64,000 bases of DNA, taken from Paraburkholderia bonniea. GTDB lineage: Bacteria; Pseudomonadota; Gammaproteobacteria; Burkholderiales; Burkholderiaceae. Position 1 is the first letter of the stretch, and every line of letters begins with the position of its first letter. The notes beneath the pieces were generated by a model. The model did no database searches, had not been told where the DNA came from, and was given only the letters and a program-made list of their open reading frames with translations. Position numbers and translations under genes: made by a program. Below are positions 18,106 through 26,241 of this stretch, piece after piece. The stretch is taken from NCBI RefSeq assembly GCF_009455625.1, contig NZ_QPEQ01000001.1:2170001-2234000 (forward strand), read 5' to 3'.

Positions 18106-19079
18106 ATGACCCAGGAATTTCGCCTGCTCACCGGAGTCCACGCTGGCGCAAGACTAGAGTTAAACGCTCAAACCATGACGCTAGGCCGCAGCGCACACGC
18201 CGATATCGTCATCAACGACTGGAGCGGGCCGGAAATGCAGCTAGTGCTGGAACCGGATGGAGGCATCACCCTGAACGCCGTAGATGGCTCGCAACCCGCC
18301 ATCACGCTCGCCAGCCTCGTGCCACAACGCTTTGGCCCAGTCGTGCTGTGCACCGGCCCAACCGGCGCACCCTGGCCCAGCGATCTCGAACTGCTGCAAA
18401 GCCTGCTCAGCCCCACTGCCACCGCGCTTCAAGCCGCCACCCGCCCTCTCAGCATGTCCCGCTCACGCGTGATCGCGGCACTGCTCGGCATCAGCACCGC
18501 CGTCGCGCTAGCGCTCTGGAGCGGCCTCCCCCCCAAGCTGCCAGCCACCCTGAATCACATGCTTCGCTTACCGAATTACGCACCGGGCTAGCGCAACTCA
18601 ACCTGCCCGAGATCGAACTCAGTGCCACCCCTGACGGCTTTCGCGCCACCGGCATCGCCCCCGATACCGCCCGCAGCGAAGCCGCACATCACACGCTACG
18701 TGAGCTCGCAGGCACCCATCTTGTCTGGCAAGTCAAAAGCGCAACCGACATCGCCCAGCAGCTACAAGAGTCACTCCATGACGAACCCAGCATCCAGGTG
18801 CGCTATCTCGGTCAAGGCCGTTTTGCGCTGAACGGCCAGGCCAACCACCCCGATGCACTGCGGCAGAGCGCCGCGCGCTTTCGCGCCGACCTCGCACCCA
18901 CGGTAGCCGACGTCACCGTACAAGTGAGCAACGCCGCGCACGCCAGCGCCGACGGCGAGATCGAATCCATGCTGTCCAGCGCCGGGTTGAGATATGTCGA
19001 ATCCAGCGATGGTGCGAAGAACTTCGGCACTGCCACACCCGCCCCATCCACCTCATCCACCCTTGCTCCACTGCCCTAA
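18106..19079 (+). CDS. sctD: T3SS inner-membrane ring protein SctD (HrpD5-like), split by a -1 frameshift
   Basis: An ATG at 18106 after AGGAG opens a 161-residue frame with an N-terminal FHA-like domain (LGRSAHADIVINDWS) and one membrane helix (about residues 121-139) that stops at 18591. The rest of SctD, a periplasmic region with BON-like repeats (IQVRYLGQGRFALNGQA), continues in the -1 frame to 19079 with no good start of its own. The switch point is a C7 tract at 18528-18534, read CTC CCC CCC, a perfect slippery heptamer (C CCC CCC). One extra C would restore a protein of about 324 residues. All other T3SS genes are intact, so slippage, phase variation or a sequencing error are all more likely than true loss. 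Confidence 0.82.
18528..18534 (+). other. Poly-C slippery site within sctD
   Basis: Seven consecutive C residues span two CCC codons just after the SctD membrane helix. A -1 slip by ribosome or RNA polymerase, or a C8 tract, joins the two halves of the protein. Confidence 0.6.
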
Positions 19080-19088
19080 AGGCCCACC

Positions 19089-19313
19089 ATGTTTGAACTG
19101 CTAGACGACGCGTTATTAAAAACACTGCATGCCTTGCCACAGCACGCAGGCCACGCACCCGCCCGCGACGACCTGTTCCACGCTGCCCGCATGCTTGAAC
19201 AAACTGCCCACGCCGTGCTGACAACCAGCAGCGCCACCGGCGCGCAAGAGCGCCGCATCGTGGCCGAAGGACTGAATGCCACCGCCGAGTTATGTCAACT
19301 GGCAGCGGCTTGA
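19089..19313 (+). CDS. Small T3SS-cluster protein, HrpD6-like by position
   Basis: The 74-residue acidic-to-neutral helical protein (MFELLDDALLKTLHALPQHAG at its start) follows sctD by 9 bp, where Xanthomonas has hrpD6. It could equally be a small co-chaperone of the needle subunit. I do not recognise the sequence; the call rests on operon position, size and helical character. Confidence 0.55.
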   Translation: MFELLDDALLKTLHALPQHAGHAPARDDLFHAARMLEQTAHAVLTTSSATGAQERRIVAEGLNATAELCQLAAA

Positions 19314-19412
19314 AAGAGTGTTGTGCCAAGCCGTCCAGGCTCGCGCACCGCGCAACGCCTCCATCAGGAGGTTTTACCAAGCAGTCCAATCCCTAAGCAA
19401 AGGAGAGATGAC

Positions 19413-19568
19413 ATGGCCGTCCCATCAGTAGCGCAATCGCCGAACATTCAAGCGCAGATTGACCAGATTAATCAATCTGCCGAAGAAGAAAATGCGATCA
19501 ACATGGCCAACACCCAGGCCAAGCTGGCCACCATGGGTCTTAAAGCCGCCAAGGAACTCGTCGGCTAA
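19413..19568 (+). CDS. Candidate needle/Hrp-pilus subunit (51 aa)
   Basis: An ATG preceded by AGGAGAG at the right distance opens a 51-residue protein made of one amphipathic helix with a Ser/Pro N-terminus and the end motif ANTQAKLATMGLKAAKELVG. Small size, strong ribosome binding site, Ala/Asn/Gln-rich helix and position in a Hrp operon fit a secreted filament subunit (SctF/HrpE/HrpY-like), but I cannot confirm the family from memory. The last 40 residues are about 50% identical to the C-terminus of the 826-residue protein encoded at 20087-22567. Confidence 0.6.
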   Translation: MAVPSVAQSPNIQAQIDQINQSAEEENAINMANTQAKLATMGLKAAKELVG

Positions 19569-19752
19569 AGCTGCCTTTGCAGCACGCTATCCGGGCCGCG
19601 CATGGCGTGCTGTTTTTTTCTTTGCTGTTTTTGCTTAATCGCAGTTCTTGCCGTTCATTGCCCAGTTGTGCCGGGACGCTGTCTGATGCACGTCATGCGC
19701 TCCATGCACGTCTGCCCCATCAGCCATCGAAGCCACCAAGGCCTCGTCAGAA

Positions 19753-19965
19753 ATGGATCACATCATGTCGGCTATCAGCCACACCCACCATGCCGCTATC
19801 GCCCCAGGTAACGACACCGCCCAGGACGACCCTCATGTCAGCGCACAGCAGCAAGCGCTCAATGACGCGCTGGAAAACTACGCCGCGCAATCGATGTTCC
19901 GGCATTACATGAAGATGAGAGCCCGCCTCAAAGAGAGCTTTCAGGAAACGCTCGGCGACGCCTGA
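19753..19965 (+). CDS. Small T3SS-cluster protein of unknown function (70 aa)
   Basis: The protein has a His/Asp-rich N-terminus and a C-terminal helix (ALENYAAQSMFRHYMKMRAR). An alternative ATG at 19765 gives 66 residues. No strong ribosome binding site is visible at either. It sits between the pilin-like gene and the giant repeat protein, so a chaperone or early substrate role is possible, but this is context only. Confidence 0.45.
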   Translation: MDHIMSAISHTHHAAIAPGNDTAQDDPHVSAQQQALNDALENYAAQSMFRHYMKMRARLKESFQETLGDA

Positions 19966-20086
19966 TACCCGCGCACCGTTCTTTGCCTCGCCGTTATGCC
20001 GCACCTTCGCCACTGTGCAACTGCAAGCCTGGTGCCGCACTTCGCTTTGCTGCATTCAACGCGATTAACCAACAAGGAATATTTCG

Positions 20087-22567
20087 ATGACAACCTCTTC
20101 GACATCCACCGGCAATCTGCATAACCACGACCCGTACCCCTATTCCAGCGACAACTTGCTCAGGGGCGTAGAAGCCGGCACCAGCGCATCCCAGGTGGCT
20201 AGCAGCGAGCTGCTGAACTACATGAACAAGAACAGCTTGATAACCGTGGACTGGAATGCGCTGGGTACGCTAGCGGACGACCAGTCGGCCCCCGATACAC
20301 TGCGCGCAGCAGCGCAATTCATGCGGGACAATCCGAAGGCCTATAGCACGATCGAAAACCACGACATAGGGAACCACGACGGCATCACTGGCACGGCAAA
20401 CCTGGAGTGGGCAGCCAAAGGCGGCGCAGCGGCGGCACAAACACAAGCCAAAAAATCCATATCACCGGTCAAAACACCACCCCAGACTTCTGTCGCAAAG
20501 TCATCCAACGCACACGTCACCGCGCCCACACAAAACGCTGTCGCAAAGTCGTCCAACGCACACGTCACCGCGCCCACGCAAAACGCTGTCGCAAAGCCGT
20601 CCAACGCACACGTCACCGCGCCCACGCAAAACGCTGTCGCAAAGCCGTCCAACGCACACGTCACCGCGCCCACGCAAAACGCTGTCGCAAAGCCGTCCAA
20701 CGCACACGTCACCGCGCCCACACAAAACGCTGTCGCAAAGCCGTCCAACGCACACGTCACCGCGCCCACACAAAACGCTGTCGCAAAGCCGTCCAACGCA
20801 CACGTCACCGCGCCCACACAAAACGCTGTCGCAAAGCCGTCCAACGCACACGTCACCGCGCCCACACAAAACGCTGTCGCAAAGCCGTCCAACGCACACG
20901 TCACCGCGCCCACACAAAACGCTGTCGCAAAGCCGTCCAAAACCCTCGTCACAGCGCCCACGCAAAACGCTGTCGCAAAGCCGTCCAACGCACACGTCAC
21001 CGCGCCCACACAAAACGCTGTCGCAAAGCCGTCCAACGCACACGTCACCGCGCCCACACAAAACGCTGTCGCAAAGCCGTCCAACGCACACGTCACCGCG
21101 CCCACACAAAACGCTGTCGCAAAGCCGTCCAACGCACACGTCACCGCGCCCACACAAAACGCTGTCGCAAAGCCGTCCAAAACCCTCGTCACAGCGCCCA
21201 CGCAAAACGCTGTCGCAAAGCCGTCCAACACCCTCGTCACAGCGCCCACACAAAACGCTGTCGCAAAGCCGTCCAACACCCTCGTCACAGCGCCCACACA
21301 AAACGCTGTCGCAAAGCCGTCCAACACCCTCGTCACAGCGCCCACACAAAACGCTGTCGCAAAGCCGTCCAACACCCTCGTCACAGCGCCCACACAAAAC
21401 GCTGTCGCAAAGCCGTCCAACACCCTCGTCACAGCGCCCACACAAAACGCTGTCGCAAAGCCGTCCAAAACCCTCGTCACAGCGCCCACGCAAAACGCTG
21501 TCGCATCGGCACCGGCCGCACACAAAGTCACAGCTGAATCAGCTTCGGCCACGATCCTCGGCTACATGCAGGCCAGCGGTCGCCAGGTCGTGAATATGAA
21601 CGACCTGTATCGTCTGGCCAAAGACCCCGCCACCAACGAAGCGTTACGCGCCGCCGCCAGTTTCATGGTGCAACACAAGAACATTTACGGACGGATCGAA
21701 ACCCACGACGTAGCAGGATTCGATGGCATTTCAGGCCGCTCGAATTTCGCCTGGGCCAGCGGCGGCGGCCTGAACACCAATGCAGCCACTACCCCGTCCA
21801 GCACTAGCACCGTCAGCACGGCCACTGGCAACACCAGCACCACCAGCAACACCCCTTCAGCCCCCAAAGCGCCAGCACTGGATGCGCAATCCGCCTCCGC
21901 CGCCCTCCTCGCGTACATGCAACAGAACCAGTTGCCCGTGGTCAATCTGAAAGACCTGTATCACCTGTCGCTAAACCAGTTGGTCAACGACATCACACGC
22001 GCTGCGGCAAAGTTCATGCTGAGCCACCCAGACACCTTTGAAAAAATCGAAACCCATGATGTGCCGGGTGACGACGGCATCTCAGGTCAGGCCAATTTCT
22101 CCTGGGCTGCAAACGGCGGGCTACTACCTTCCGCCCCAACGCAAGCGCAAACCGCGTCGGCCGCCCTGCTCAGCTATATGCAGCAAAGCCAGTTGCCCGT
22201 GGTGAACCTGAACGACCTGTACCACCTGTCGCTGAACCAGTCGATCAACGACAGCACGCGCGCCGCCGCACAGTTCATGCTGAGCCACCCCGATATCTTC
22301 GAAACAATCGAAACCCATGATGTGCCGGGTGACGACGGCATCTCAGGCCAAGCCAATTTCGCCTGGGCCGCAAGCGGTGGCCTGGAAAAAAGCGAGAACT
22401 CAAGCGAGAACTCAAGCGAACACGCATCTGACGGCACCAGCAACGTCGACAAATACATCGCCGAGATCAACCAGGCGAGCCACGACGAAAACCTGATCAA
22501 TGAGGCCAACACCTTCGCCAAGATCAGCACCATGGGCACGAAGGGCAGCAAAGATATCGTCGGGTAA
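20087..22567 (+). CDS. Giant modular repeat protein of the T3SS (HrpF/NolX-like repeats plus pilin-like tail)
   Basis: The 826-residue protein starts at an ATG preceded by AAGGAAT. Domain order: a repeat domain (residues about 39-119), 21 copies of a 16-residue linker (141-476), three more repeat domains (about 484-562, 601-677, 686-765), an Asn/Ser/Glu linker, and a tail (785-826) matching the 51-residue neighbour. Each repeat domain has a helix with YMQ, a helix RAAAxFM, and a signature IETHDVxGxDGISGxxNFxWA, which recalls the N-terminal repeats of HrpF/NolX translocon proteins (from memory, unverified). No signal peptide or membrane segment is seen, so it is probably a T3SS-secreted extracellular protein. 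A translocator, pilus tip or adhesin role is inference. Confidence 0.8.
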   Translation: MTTSSTSTGNLHNHDPYPYSSDNLLRGVEAGTSASQVASSELLNYMNKNSLITVDWNALGTLADDQSAPDTLRAAAQFMRDNPKAYSTIENHDIGNHDGITGTANLEWAAKGGAAAAQTQAKKSISPVKTPPQTSVAKSSNAHVTAPTQNAVAKSSNAHVTAPTQNAVAKPSNAHVTAPTQNAVAKPSNAHVTAPTQNAVAKPSNAHVTAPTQNAVAKPSNAHVTAPTQNAVAKPSNAHVTAPTQNAVAKPSNAHVTAPTQNAVAKPSNAHVTAPTQNAVAKPSKTLVTAPTQNAVAKPSNAHVTAPTQNAVAKPSNAHVTAPTQNAVAKPSNAHVTAPTQNAVAKPSNAHVTAPTQNAVAKPSKTLVTAPTQNAVAKPSNTLVTAPTQNAVAKPSNTLVTAPTQNAVAKPSNTLVTAPTQNAVAKPSNTLVTAPTQNAVAKPSNTLVTAPTQNAVAKPSKTLVTAPTQNAVASAPAAHKVTAESASATILGYMQASGRQVVNMNDLYRLAKDPATNEALRAAASFMVQHKNIYGRIETHDVAGFDGISGRSNFAWASGGGLNTNAATTPSSTSTVSTATGNTSTTSNTPSAPKAPALDAQSASAALLAYMQQNQLPVVNLKDLYHLSLNQLVNDITRAAAKFMLSHPDTFEKIETHDVPGDDGISGQANFSWAANGGLLPSAPTQAQTASAALLSYMQQSQLPVVNLNDLYHLSLNQSINDSTRAAAQFMLSHPDIFETIETHDVPGDDGISGQANFAWAASGGLEKSENSSENSSEHASDGTSNVDKYIAEINQASHDENLINEANTFAKISTMGTKGSKDIVG
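20507..21514 (+). repeat. 48-bp tandem repeat, 21 copies
   Basis: Each unit encodes 16 residues such as NAHVTAPTQNAVAKPS. Positions 1-2 of the unit vary as NAH, KTL or NTL in the order NAH x9, KTL, NAH x4, KTL, NTL x5, KTL. Silent changes (cacgcaa versus cacacaa) also group in blocks. The two other plus frames and a minus frame stay open through the array because 48 is divisible by 3; those are shadows. Confidence 0.97.
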
Positions 22568-23144
22568 GGAAAAGCCCACCTGAAGTTGAAGCCAAGCGGC
22601 ATAGGGGACAGCCAACGGGCCACCCCCTATGCCGCCTCACTCGATCGACATGCGGCTTGCAGCACCGGGCGGCTCGAACGGCAGCAGCAGCACGTGATTC
22701 ACGGCCATCGTCAGTTGCATCAGCGCCAGCGACCAATGGCCAACGCACAGCGAAACGCTTGAACACTGCCGGCACCCGCACTGACATGACAGCCGGCAGA
22801 AAACCGACTTCGCGCGCCAGCACCATCGCACGCATCACCACGCGAGCACCCACCCCCTCCCGCAACGCGTTCAAACAAGCACTCACATGACAAAAACAAC
22901 GCCTCTTAGGACCTCGCCAGCACCCCATGACAGCCAGACACGAATAGCGTCACACCCGGCGCGGCCCGACCAGGCAACAGTCATAAAACACTGAAAATGA
23001 CGCAACTAGACACGACTCCCCGCAAGAAGACGCCGCATGAGAATGCGCTCTAGAAGAAACGAATAAAAGTTAGTTTGCTTAATCATTTGTTTTAGATAAA
23101 GTCGCGCCATCCGGGCTCAGCCCGCTTTAAACAGGATGATTGCG
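22568..23144. other. Intergenic region downstream of the T3SS; no gene supported
   Basis: The first 400 bp are GC-rich with short open frames on both strands that resemble nothing I know. The last 100 bp before pcaH turn AT-rich (about 23040-23100), with a possible weak promoter (TTAGTT, 17 nt, TAGATA near 23070-23098). This probably marks the boundary between the T3SS island and the core genome. Confidence 0.4.
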
Positions 23145-23849
23145 ATGAACGACTGGTTTCTCTCCCCCCGCGACCCCGCCTCACACCCCGTATACCTCGA
23201 GCCAGGTTACGGCTCATCGTTGCAACGCGCCCCAACCCAAGCCCTGATTCCACTACGGGAAAAACTGCGCGACCAGTACGCACCGGTATACGGCAGCGCC
23301 GACCTCGGCCCGCTCGACCACGACCTAACGCGAAACGCGTGCCGTAACGGCGAGCCATTAGGCGAGCGAATCATCGTGACGGGCCGAGTGCTCGACCAGG
23401 CTGGCAGGCCGATACGCCATACCCTGGTAGAAATCTGGCAAGCCAATGCAGCTGGCCGCTACATTCACAAGACCGACCAGCACGCCGCCCCGCTCGACCC
23501 CAATTTTCTTGGCGCAGGACGCTGCCTGACGGACGACACCGGACGCTACCGCTTTCTCACGATCAAACCCGGTGCCTACCCGTGGGGTAATCATCCGAAC
23601 GCATGGCGTCCAAACCATATTCATTTTTCGCTATTCGGCGAGTATTTCGGCTCACGCCTCGTGACCCAGATGTACTTTCCTGGCGACCCACTGCTCGCAC
23701 TCGACCCGATTTACCAGGGCACCCCTGCTGCTGCACGCGAGCGTCTGATCGCGCGTTTTTCGCTTGATACCACTGCAGAAGGCTATGCACTGGGCTATGA
23801 ATTCGACATCGTGCTGCGCGGCCGCGATGCCACCCCACTGGAGCGCTAA
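23145..23849 (+). CDS. pcaH: Protocatechuate 3,4-dioxygenase beta subunit
   Basis: PcaH/PcaG cleave protocatechuate intradiol to beta-carboxy-cis,cis-muconate in the beta-ketoadipate pathway. The sequence shows GERIIVTGRVLDQAGRPI, the iron-ligand regions GRYIHKTD (Tyr), GAYPW (Tyr) and RPNHIHF (two His), and the C-terminal FDIVLRGRD. I chose the ATG at 23145 because AGGA lies 8 nt upstream; the ATG at 23136 would abut that site. pcaG follows after 3 bp. Confidence 0.96.
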   Translation: MNDWFLSPRDPASHPVYLEPGYGSSLQRAPTQALIPLREKLRDQYAPVYGSADLGPLDHDLTRNACRNGEPLGERIIVTGRVLDQAGRPIRHTLVEIWQANAAGRYIHKTDQHAAPLDPNFLGAGRCLTDDTGRYRFLTIKPGAYPWGNHPNAWRPNHIHFSLFGEYFGSRLVTQMYFPGDPLLALDPIYQGTPAAARERLIARFSLDTTAEGYALGYEFDIVLRGRDATPLER

Positions 23850-23852
23850 ACC

Positions 23853-24455
23853 ATGACTGAACTGAAACAGACACCATCGCAAACCGTCGGGCCGTATTTC
23901 GCCTACGGCCTATGCCCGGAACAATATGGCTATGACTTCAAAAGCCTGCTGACACCGGAACTCACAAGCCCCGGCACACCAGGCGAGCCGATCACGATTA
24001 TTGGGCAGATATTTGATGGCAACGGCCACACCATTGGTGACGCGCTGCTGGAAGTAGCGCAAACAGACAGCCAGGGCGGCTATCCCGCCTCACGCGAGGC
24101 GGCTGCGGCGACAGGTTTTCGCGGCTTCGCCCGGGTGGGCACCGGCACTGACGCAGAGCACCGCTTTATCGTCAAAACGATCAAACCAGGCCTGACGGCA
24201 GAGCGCGCCGCAAACGGCGAAGCACCCCATCTGAAGCTGATCGTGACAATGCGCGGCTTACTGCTACATGTCTTTACACGGATTTATTTCAGTGATGAAA
24301 CCAGCGCCAATGACAGCGACCCGGTGCTTGGCTCAGTACCTGAAAACAGACGCGCCACATTAATTGCGCAAAAAGACACGCAACCGAACCAGACGGTGTA
24401 CCGCTTTGATATTCATATGCAAGGCGCGCGTGAAACGGTCTTTTTTGATTTATGA
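23853..24455 (+). CDS. pcaG: Protocatechuate 3,4-dioxygenase alpha subunit
   Basis: The 200-residue alpha subunit has the family start QTPSQTVGPYFAYGL, the region ITIIGQIFDGNGHTIGDALLE and the C-terminal YRFDIHMQGARETVFFDL. The alpha chain lacks the iron ligands, which belong to PcaH. The gene is immediately downstream of pcaH and is followed by a strong terminator. Confidence 0.96.
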   Translation: MTELKQTPSQTVGPYFAYGLCPEQYGYDFKSLLTPELTSPGTPGEPITIIGQIFDGNGHTIGDALLEVAQTDSQGGYPASREAAAATGFRGFARVGTGTDAEHRFIVKTIKPGLTAERAANGEAPHLKLIVTMRGLLLHVFTRIYFSDETSANDSDPVLGSVPENRRATLIAQKDTQPNQTVYRFDIHMQGARETVFFDL

Positions 24456-24495
24456 CCCGGATATAACGCCCCTCACAGCATCGCGTTTTTCTGCC

Positions 24496-24532
24496 AACGT
24501 AAAAAACCTGCCACATGCAGGTTTTTTACGTT
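24496..24532. terminator. Bidirectional terminator after pcaG
   Basis: A perfect 15-bp stem (AACGTAAAAAACCTG at 24496-24510 and its complement at 24518-24532) with a 7-nt loop carries A and T runs in the stem. It serves pcaG on the plus strand and the H-NS-like gene on the minus strand. Confidence 0.85.
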
Positions 24533-24581
24533 AATGGCATTTAGATATTCGAGATGCCATGCAATACGACAAATACGGTAT

Positions 24582-24836
24582 TTAGCACCGGAAATGCTCG
24601 ATATTCTGACCCGCATGAATCGCCCGGGTTAGCCAGTCAGGCCGGTCACCGTTGCCATCCCAGACGTTACCGTAGGCATCCCGATACTTTGGCTTTGCCG
24701 CTTCGATCTCTATCGCTGCGCTTAAAGCCTCGAGCGTAATACCAAACTCATCCATACGACGTCGAATCCACAGAATCAGACGCTCACGCGCCTGCCCGTC
24801 GAGTTCCAACACTCGTTGTTCCTCTCGCTGTTTCAT
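24582..24836 (-). CDS. Short H-NS family DNA-binding protein
   Basis: The 84-residue protein has an N-terminal charged helix and a C-terminal H-NS-like DNA-binding motif: KYRDAYGNVWDGNGDRPDWL, equivalent to the usual TWxGxGRxPxWL core but with Asp for the first and Asp for the second Arg position. Typical family members in this group have about 95-100 residues, so the oligomerisation part is short. It may modulate xenogeneic silencing of the nearby T3SS, which is inference. Confidence 0.7.
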   Translation of the reverse strand: MKQREEQRVLELDGQARERLILWIRRRMDEFGITLEALSAAIEIEAAKPKYRDAYGNVWDGNGDRPDWLTRAIHAGQNIEHFRC

Positions 24837-24886
24837 AACTTACCGGTTTCGCGGCGACAATGCGCTCGCACTAGAAAACAATTGCC

Positions 24887-25129
24887 TCACGCCTTGCAGC
24901 GCAGCCTGAATACAAAATATTGGGTCAGACGAATAAGCTCATGATGCATTCGCGTAAATGGATAATGCGCGCAACCGGCATAGACCACCTGCCGATAACG
25001 ACAGCCGCGATAGTCGATCAAAAACTGCGTCTTGAATGGATCATATGTTTGCTGTAGAAGCCCCTGCGGCAAGAACCAGCGCAGTAAGGACCAAGCGGGA
25101 ACAGCCAGATAACGCAAGGGTGACAGCAT
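24887..25129 (-). CDS. Hypothetical small basic protein
   Basis: From the ATG at 25129 the frame encodes about 80 residues rich in aromatic and basic residues (LRYLAVPAWSLLRWFLPQ, then CRYRQVVYAGCAHYPFTRMHHE). A TTG at 25165 would add 12. No strong ribosome binding site or known family is visible, so it may not be a real gene. Confidence 0.3.
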   Translation of the reverse strand: MLSPLRYLAVPAWSLLRWFLPQGLLQQTYDPFKTQFLIDYRGCRYRQVVYAGCAHYPFTRMHHELIRLTQYFVFRLRCKA

Positions 25130-25294
25130 TGATCCGAGGCGAATTCTAACACCGGTTTTGCCCAACTGCGCACGCAGTATTGATCATTGAACCCTCCTTT
25201 TTAACCAGTCAGACCGCGCACTAATCCGTTCGAAAGAGCCAAAACATTCAAACCAGCCTGCTAGATACATCCATTCATTTTTACAAGAAAAGCC

Positions 25295-25323
25295 TTGACT
25301 CTCGCAACCACGCCGGTTAAGGT
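25295..25323 (+). promoter_or_regulatory. Probable cspA promoter with a long 5' leader
   Basis: TTGACT (25295-25300), 17 nt, TAAGGT (25318-25323) fits a sigma-70 promoter. It implies a leader of about 130 nt before the cspA ATG, as is known for cold-shock mRNAs that fold differently at low temperature. Confidence 0.5.
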
Positions 25324-25460
25324 GCGGCCTGAAGTTCAAGAAGTTCGATTGCTGTTCATCAATTGCCCGCTTCCTCTCTGCGGTATTCGTTGTCCTCTCC
25401 CTCCTTGATACTTCCAGTGCTCTAAACAGAGCGATTTTTTTATTTTTCTCAGGATTTCTC

Positions 25461-25664
25461 ATGGATACCGGTACCGTAAAGTGGTTTAACGACAGCAAGG
25501 GCTTTGGTTTTATTACCCCTGATGCAGGTGGTGATGACCTTTTTGCCCATTTTTCAGAAATCAGCGGTGATGGTTTTAAAACACTCGCTGAAAATCAAAA
25601 AGTCAGTTTCGAAACGAAGCAAGGCCCGAAGGGTCTGCAAGCGGCTAATATCAAGCCGCTGTAA
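25461..25664 (+). CDS. cspA: Cold shock protein, CspA family
   Basis: The 67-residue protein is a single OB-fold cold-shock domain with the RNA-binding motifs KGFGFI and DLFAHFS, and ends AANIKPL. It binds single-stranded RNA/DNA as an RNA chaperone. Family members in this group usually have 67 residues. Which Csp paralogue it is cannot be told from here. Confidence 0.95.
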   Translation: MDTGTVKWFNDSKGFGFITPDAGGDDLFAHFSEISGDGFKTLAENQKVSFETKQGPKGLQAANIKPL

Positions 25665-25673
25665 AGTGTGACA

Positions 25674-25702
25674 ATTCAGGCCCGCCCCTGGCGGGTCTGA
25701 AT
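25674..25702. terminator. Hairpin after cspA
   Basis: An inverted repeat, ATTCAGGCCCGCC (25674-25686) against GGCGGGTCTGAAT (25690-25702), with one mismatch lies 10 bp after the stop. No clear T run follows, so termination strength is uncertain. Confidence 0.5.
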
Positions 25703-25929
25703 GCAGCGACCCCTCCGCGGAGCTAGCCTCCCATCGTTGACGCCGAAAGTTTTATCGGTACCAGCCGTTTCGCTGCTTTCATTCTTCAGGCTTGTTTTTT
25801 CAGCCCCCTTCTTCAGTTCAGCTCGTTTCCTTGCCTGGTTTATCAACCCGTTGCCTTGATGGCACGGATGCAACTCGCACCCTGATTTTTCAAATTAGGA
25901 GCAGGGTGCTGCACAACTTAAAAAATAAT

Positions 25930-26154
25930 ATGCAAAACATAAAAACACATCATTACAACGGCTACGCGATCCAGCCCTCGGCGCATCGTCTGCCAGACGG
26001 TTTTTTCTCATCTAACTTATTGCTTGAGCGACCAAGTCACGCAGTTGAAGCACAGCGTTATCAATTTTATGCACTTGATTACTTCAAGAGCGAAGAGCAA
26101 GCGCTCCAGCATTCATATAAATGGGCCCGCCATTGGGTCGATACTCGCGGCTAA
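25930..26154 (+). CDS. Small conserved protein downstream of cspA (CV_2116-like, uncertain)
   Basis: From the ATG at 25930 the protein has 74 residues: HHYNGYAIQPSAHRLPDGFF at the start, an FKSEEQALQHSYKWARHWVD helix at the end. The beta-beta-beta-alpha layout resembles small proteins often found beside csp genes in Burkholderia (I recall the label CV_2116 domain, unverified). The frame extends upstream to 25792 but that part is not supported. Confidence 0.6.
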   Translation: MQNIKTHHYNGYAIQPSAHRLPDGFFSSNLLLERPSHAVEAQRYQFYALDYFKSEEQALQHSYKWARHWVDTRG

Positions 26155-26203
26155 TTCACCGCATATCACTTAATTTTTTGCCGCGCCTTTAGCGCGCAAA
26201 TGA

Positions 26204-26238
26204 AAAAGCCGCAGCACGTTAAACGTGCTGCGGCTTTT
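26204..26238. terminator. Bidirectional terminator between the CV_2116-like gene and tRNA-Ile
   Basis: A perfect 17-bp stem (AAAAGCCGCAGCACGTT at 26204-26220 and its complement 26222-26238) gives T runs on both strands. It terminates the plus-strand gene at 26154 and the minus-strand tRNA. Confidence 0.85.
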
Positions 26239-26241
26239 ATT

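Noticed and set aside
20507..21514. CRISPR array
   Set aside because: Units are contiguous, nearly identical and coding; there are no unique spacers and no cas genes.
20341..21552. A 403-residue minus-strand frame and a 376-residue plus-strand frame over the 48-bp array
   Set aside because: They exist only because the repeat length is a multiple of three; composition and flanks support the 826-residue frame.
22568..22928. Small minus-strand frames after the giant gene as a decayed transporter or pseudogene
   Set aside because: No recognisable motif could be sustained over more than a few residues.
25184..25498. A 104-residue minus-strand frame antisense to the cspA leader
   Set aside because: The region is better explained by the cspA promoter and long leader; the frame has no ribosome binding site or family.
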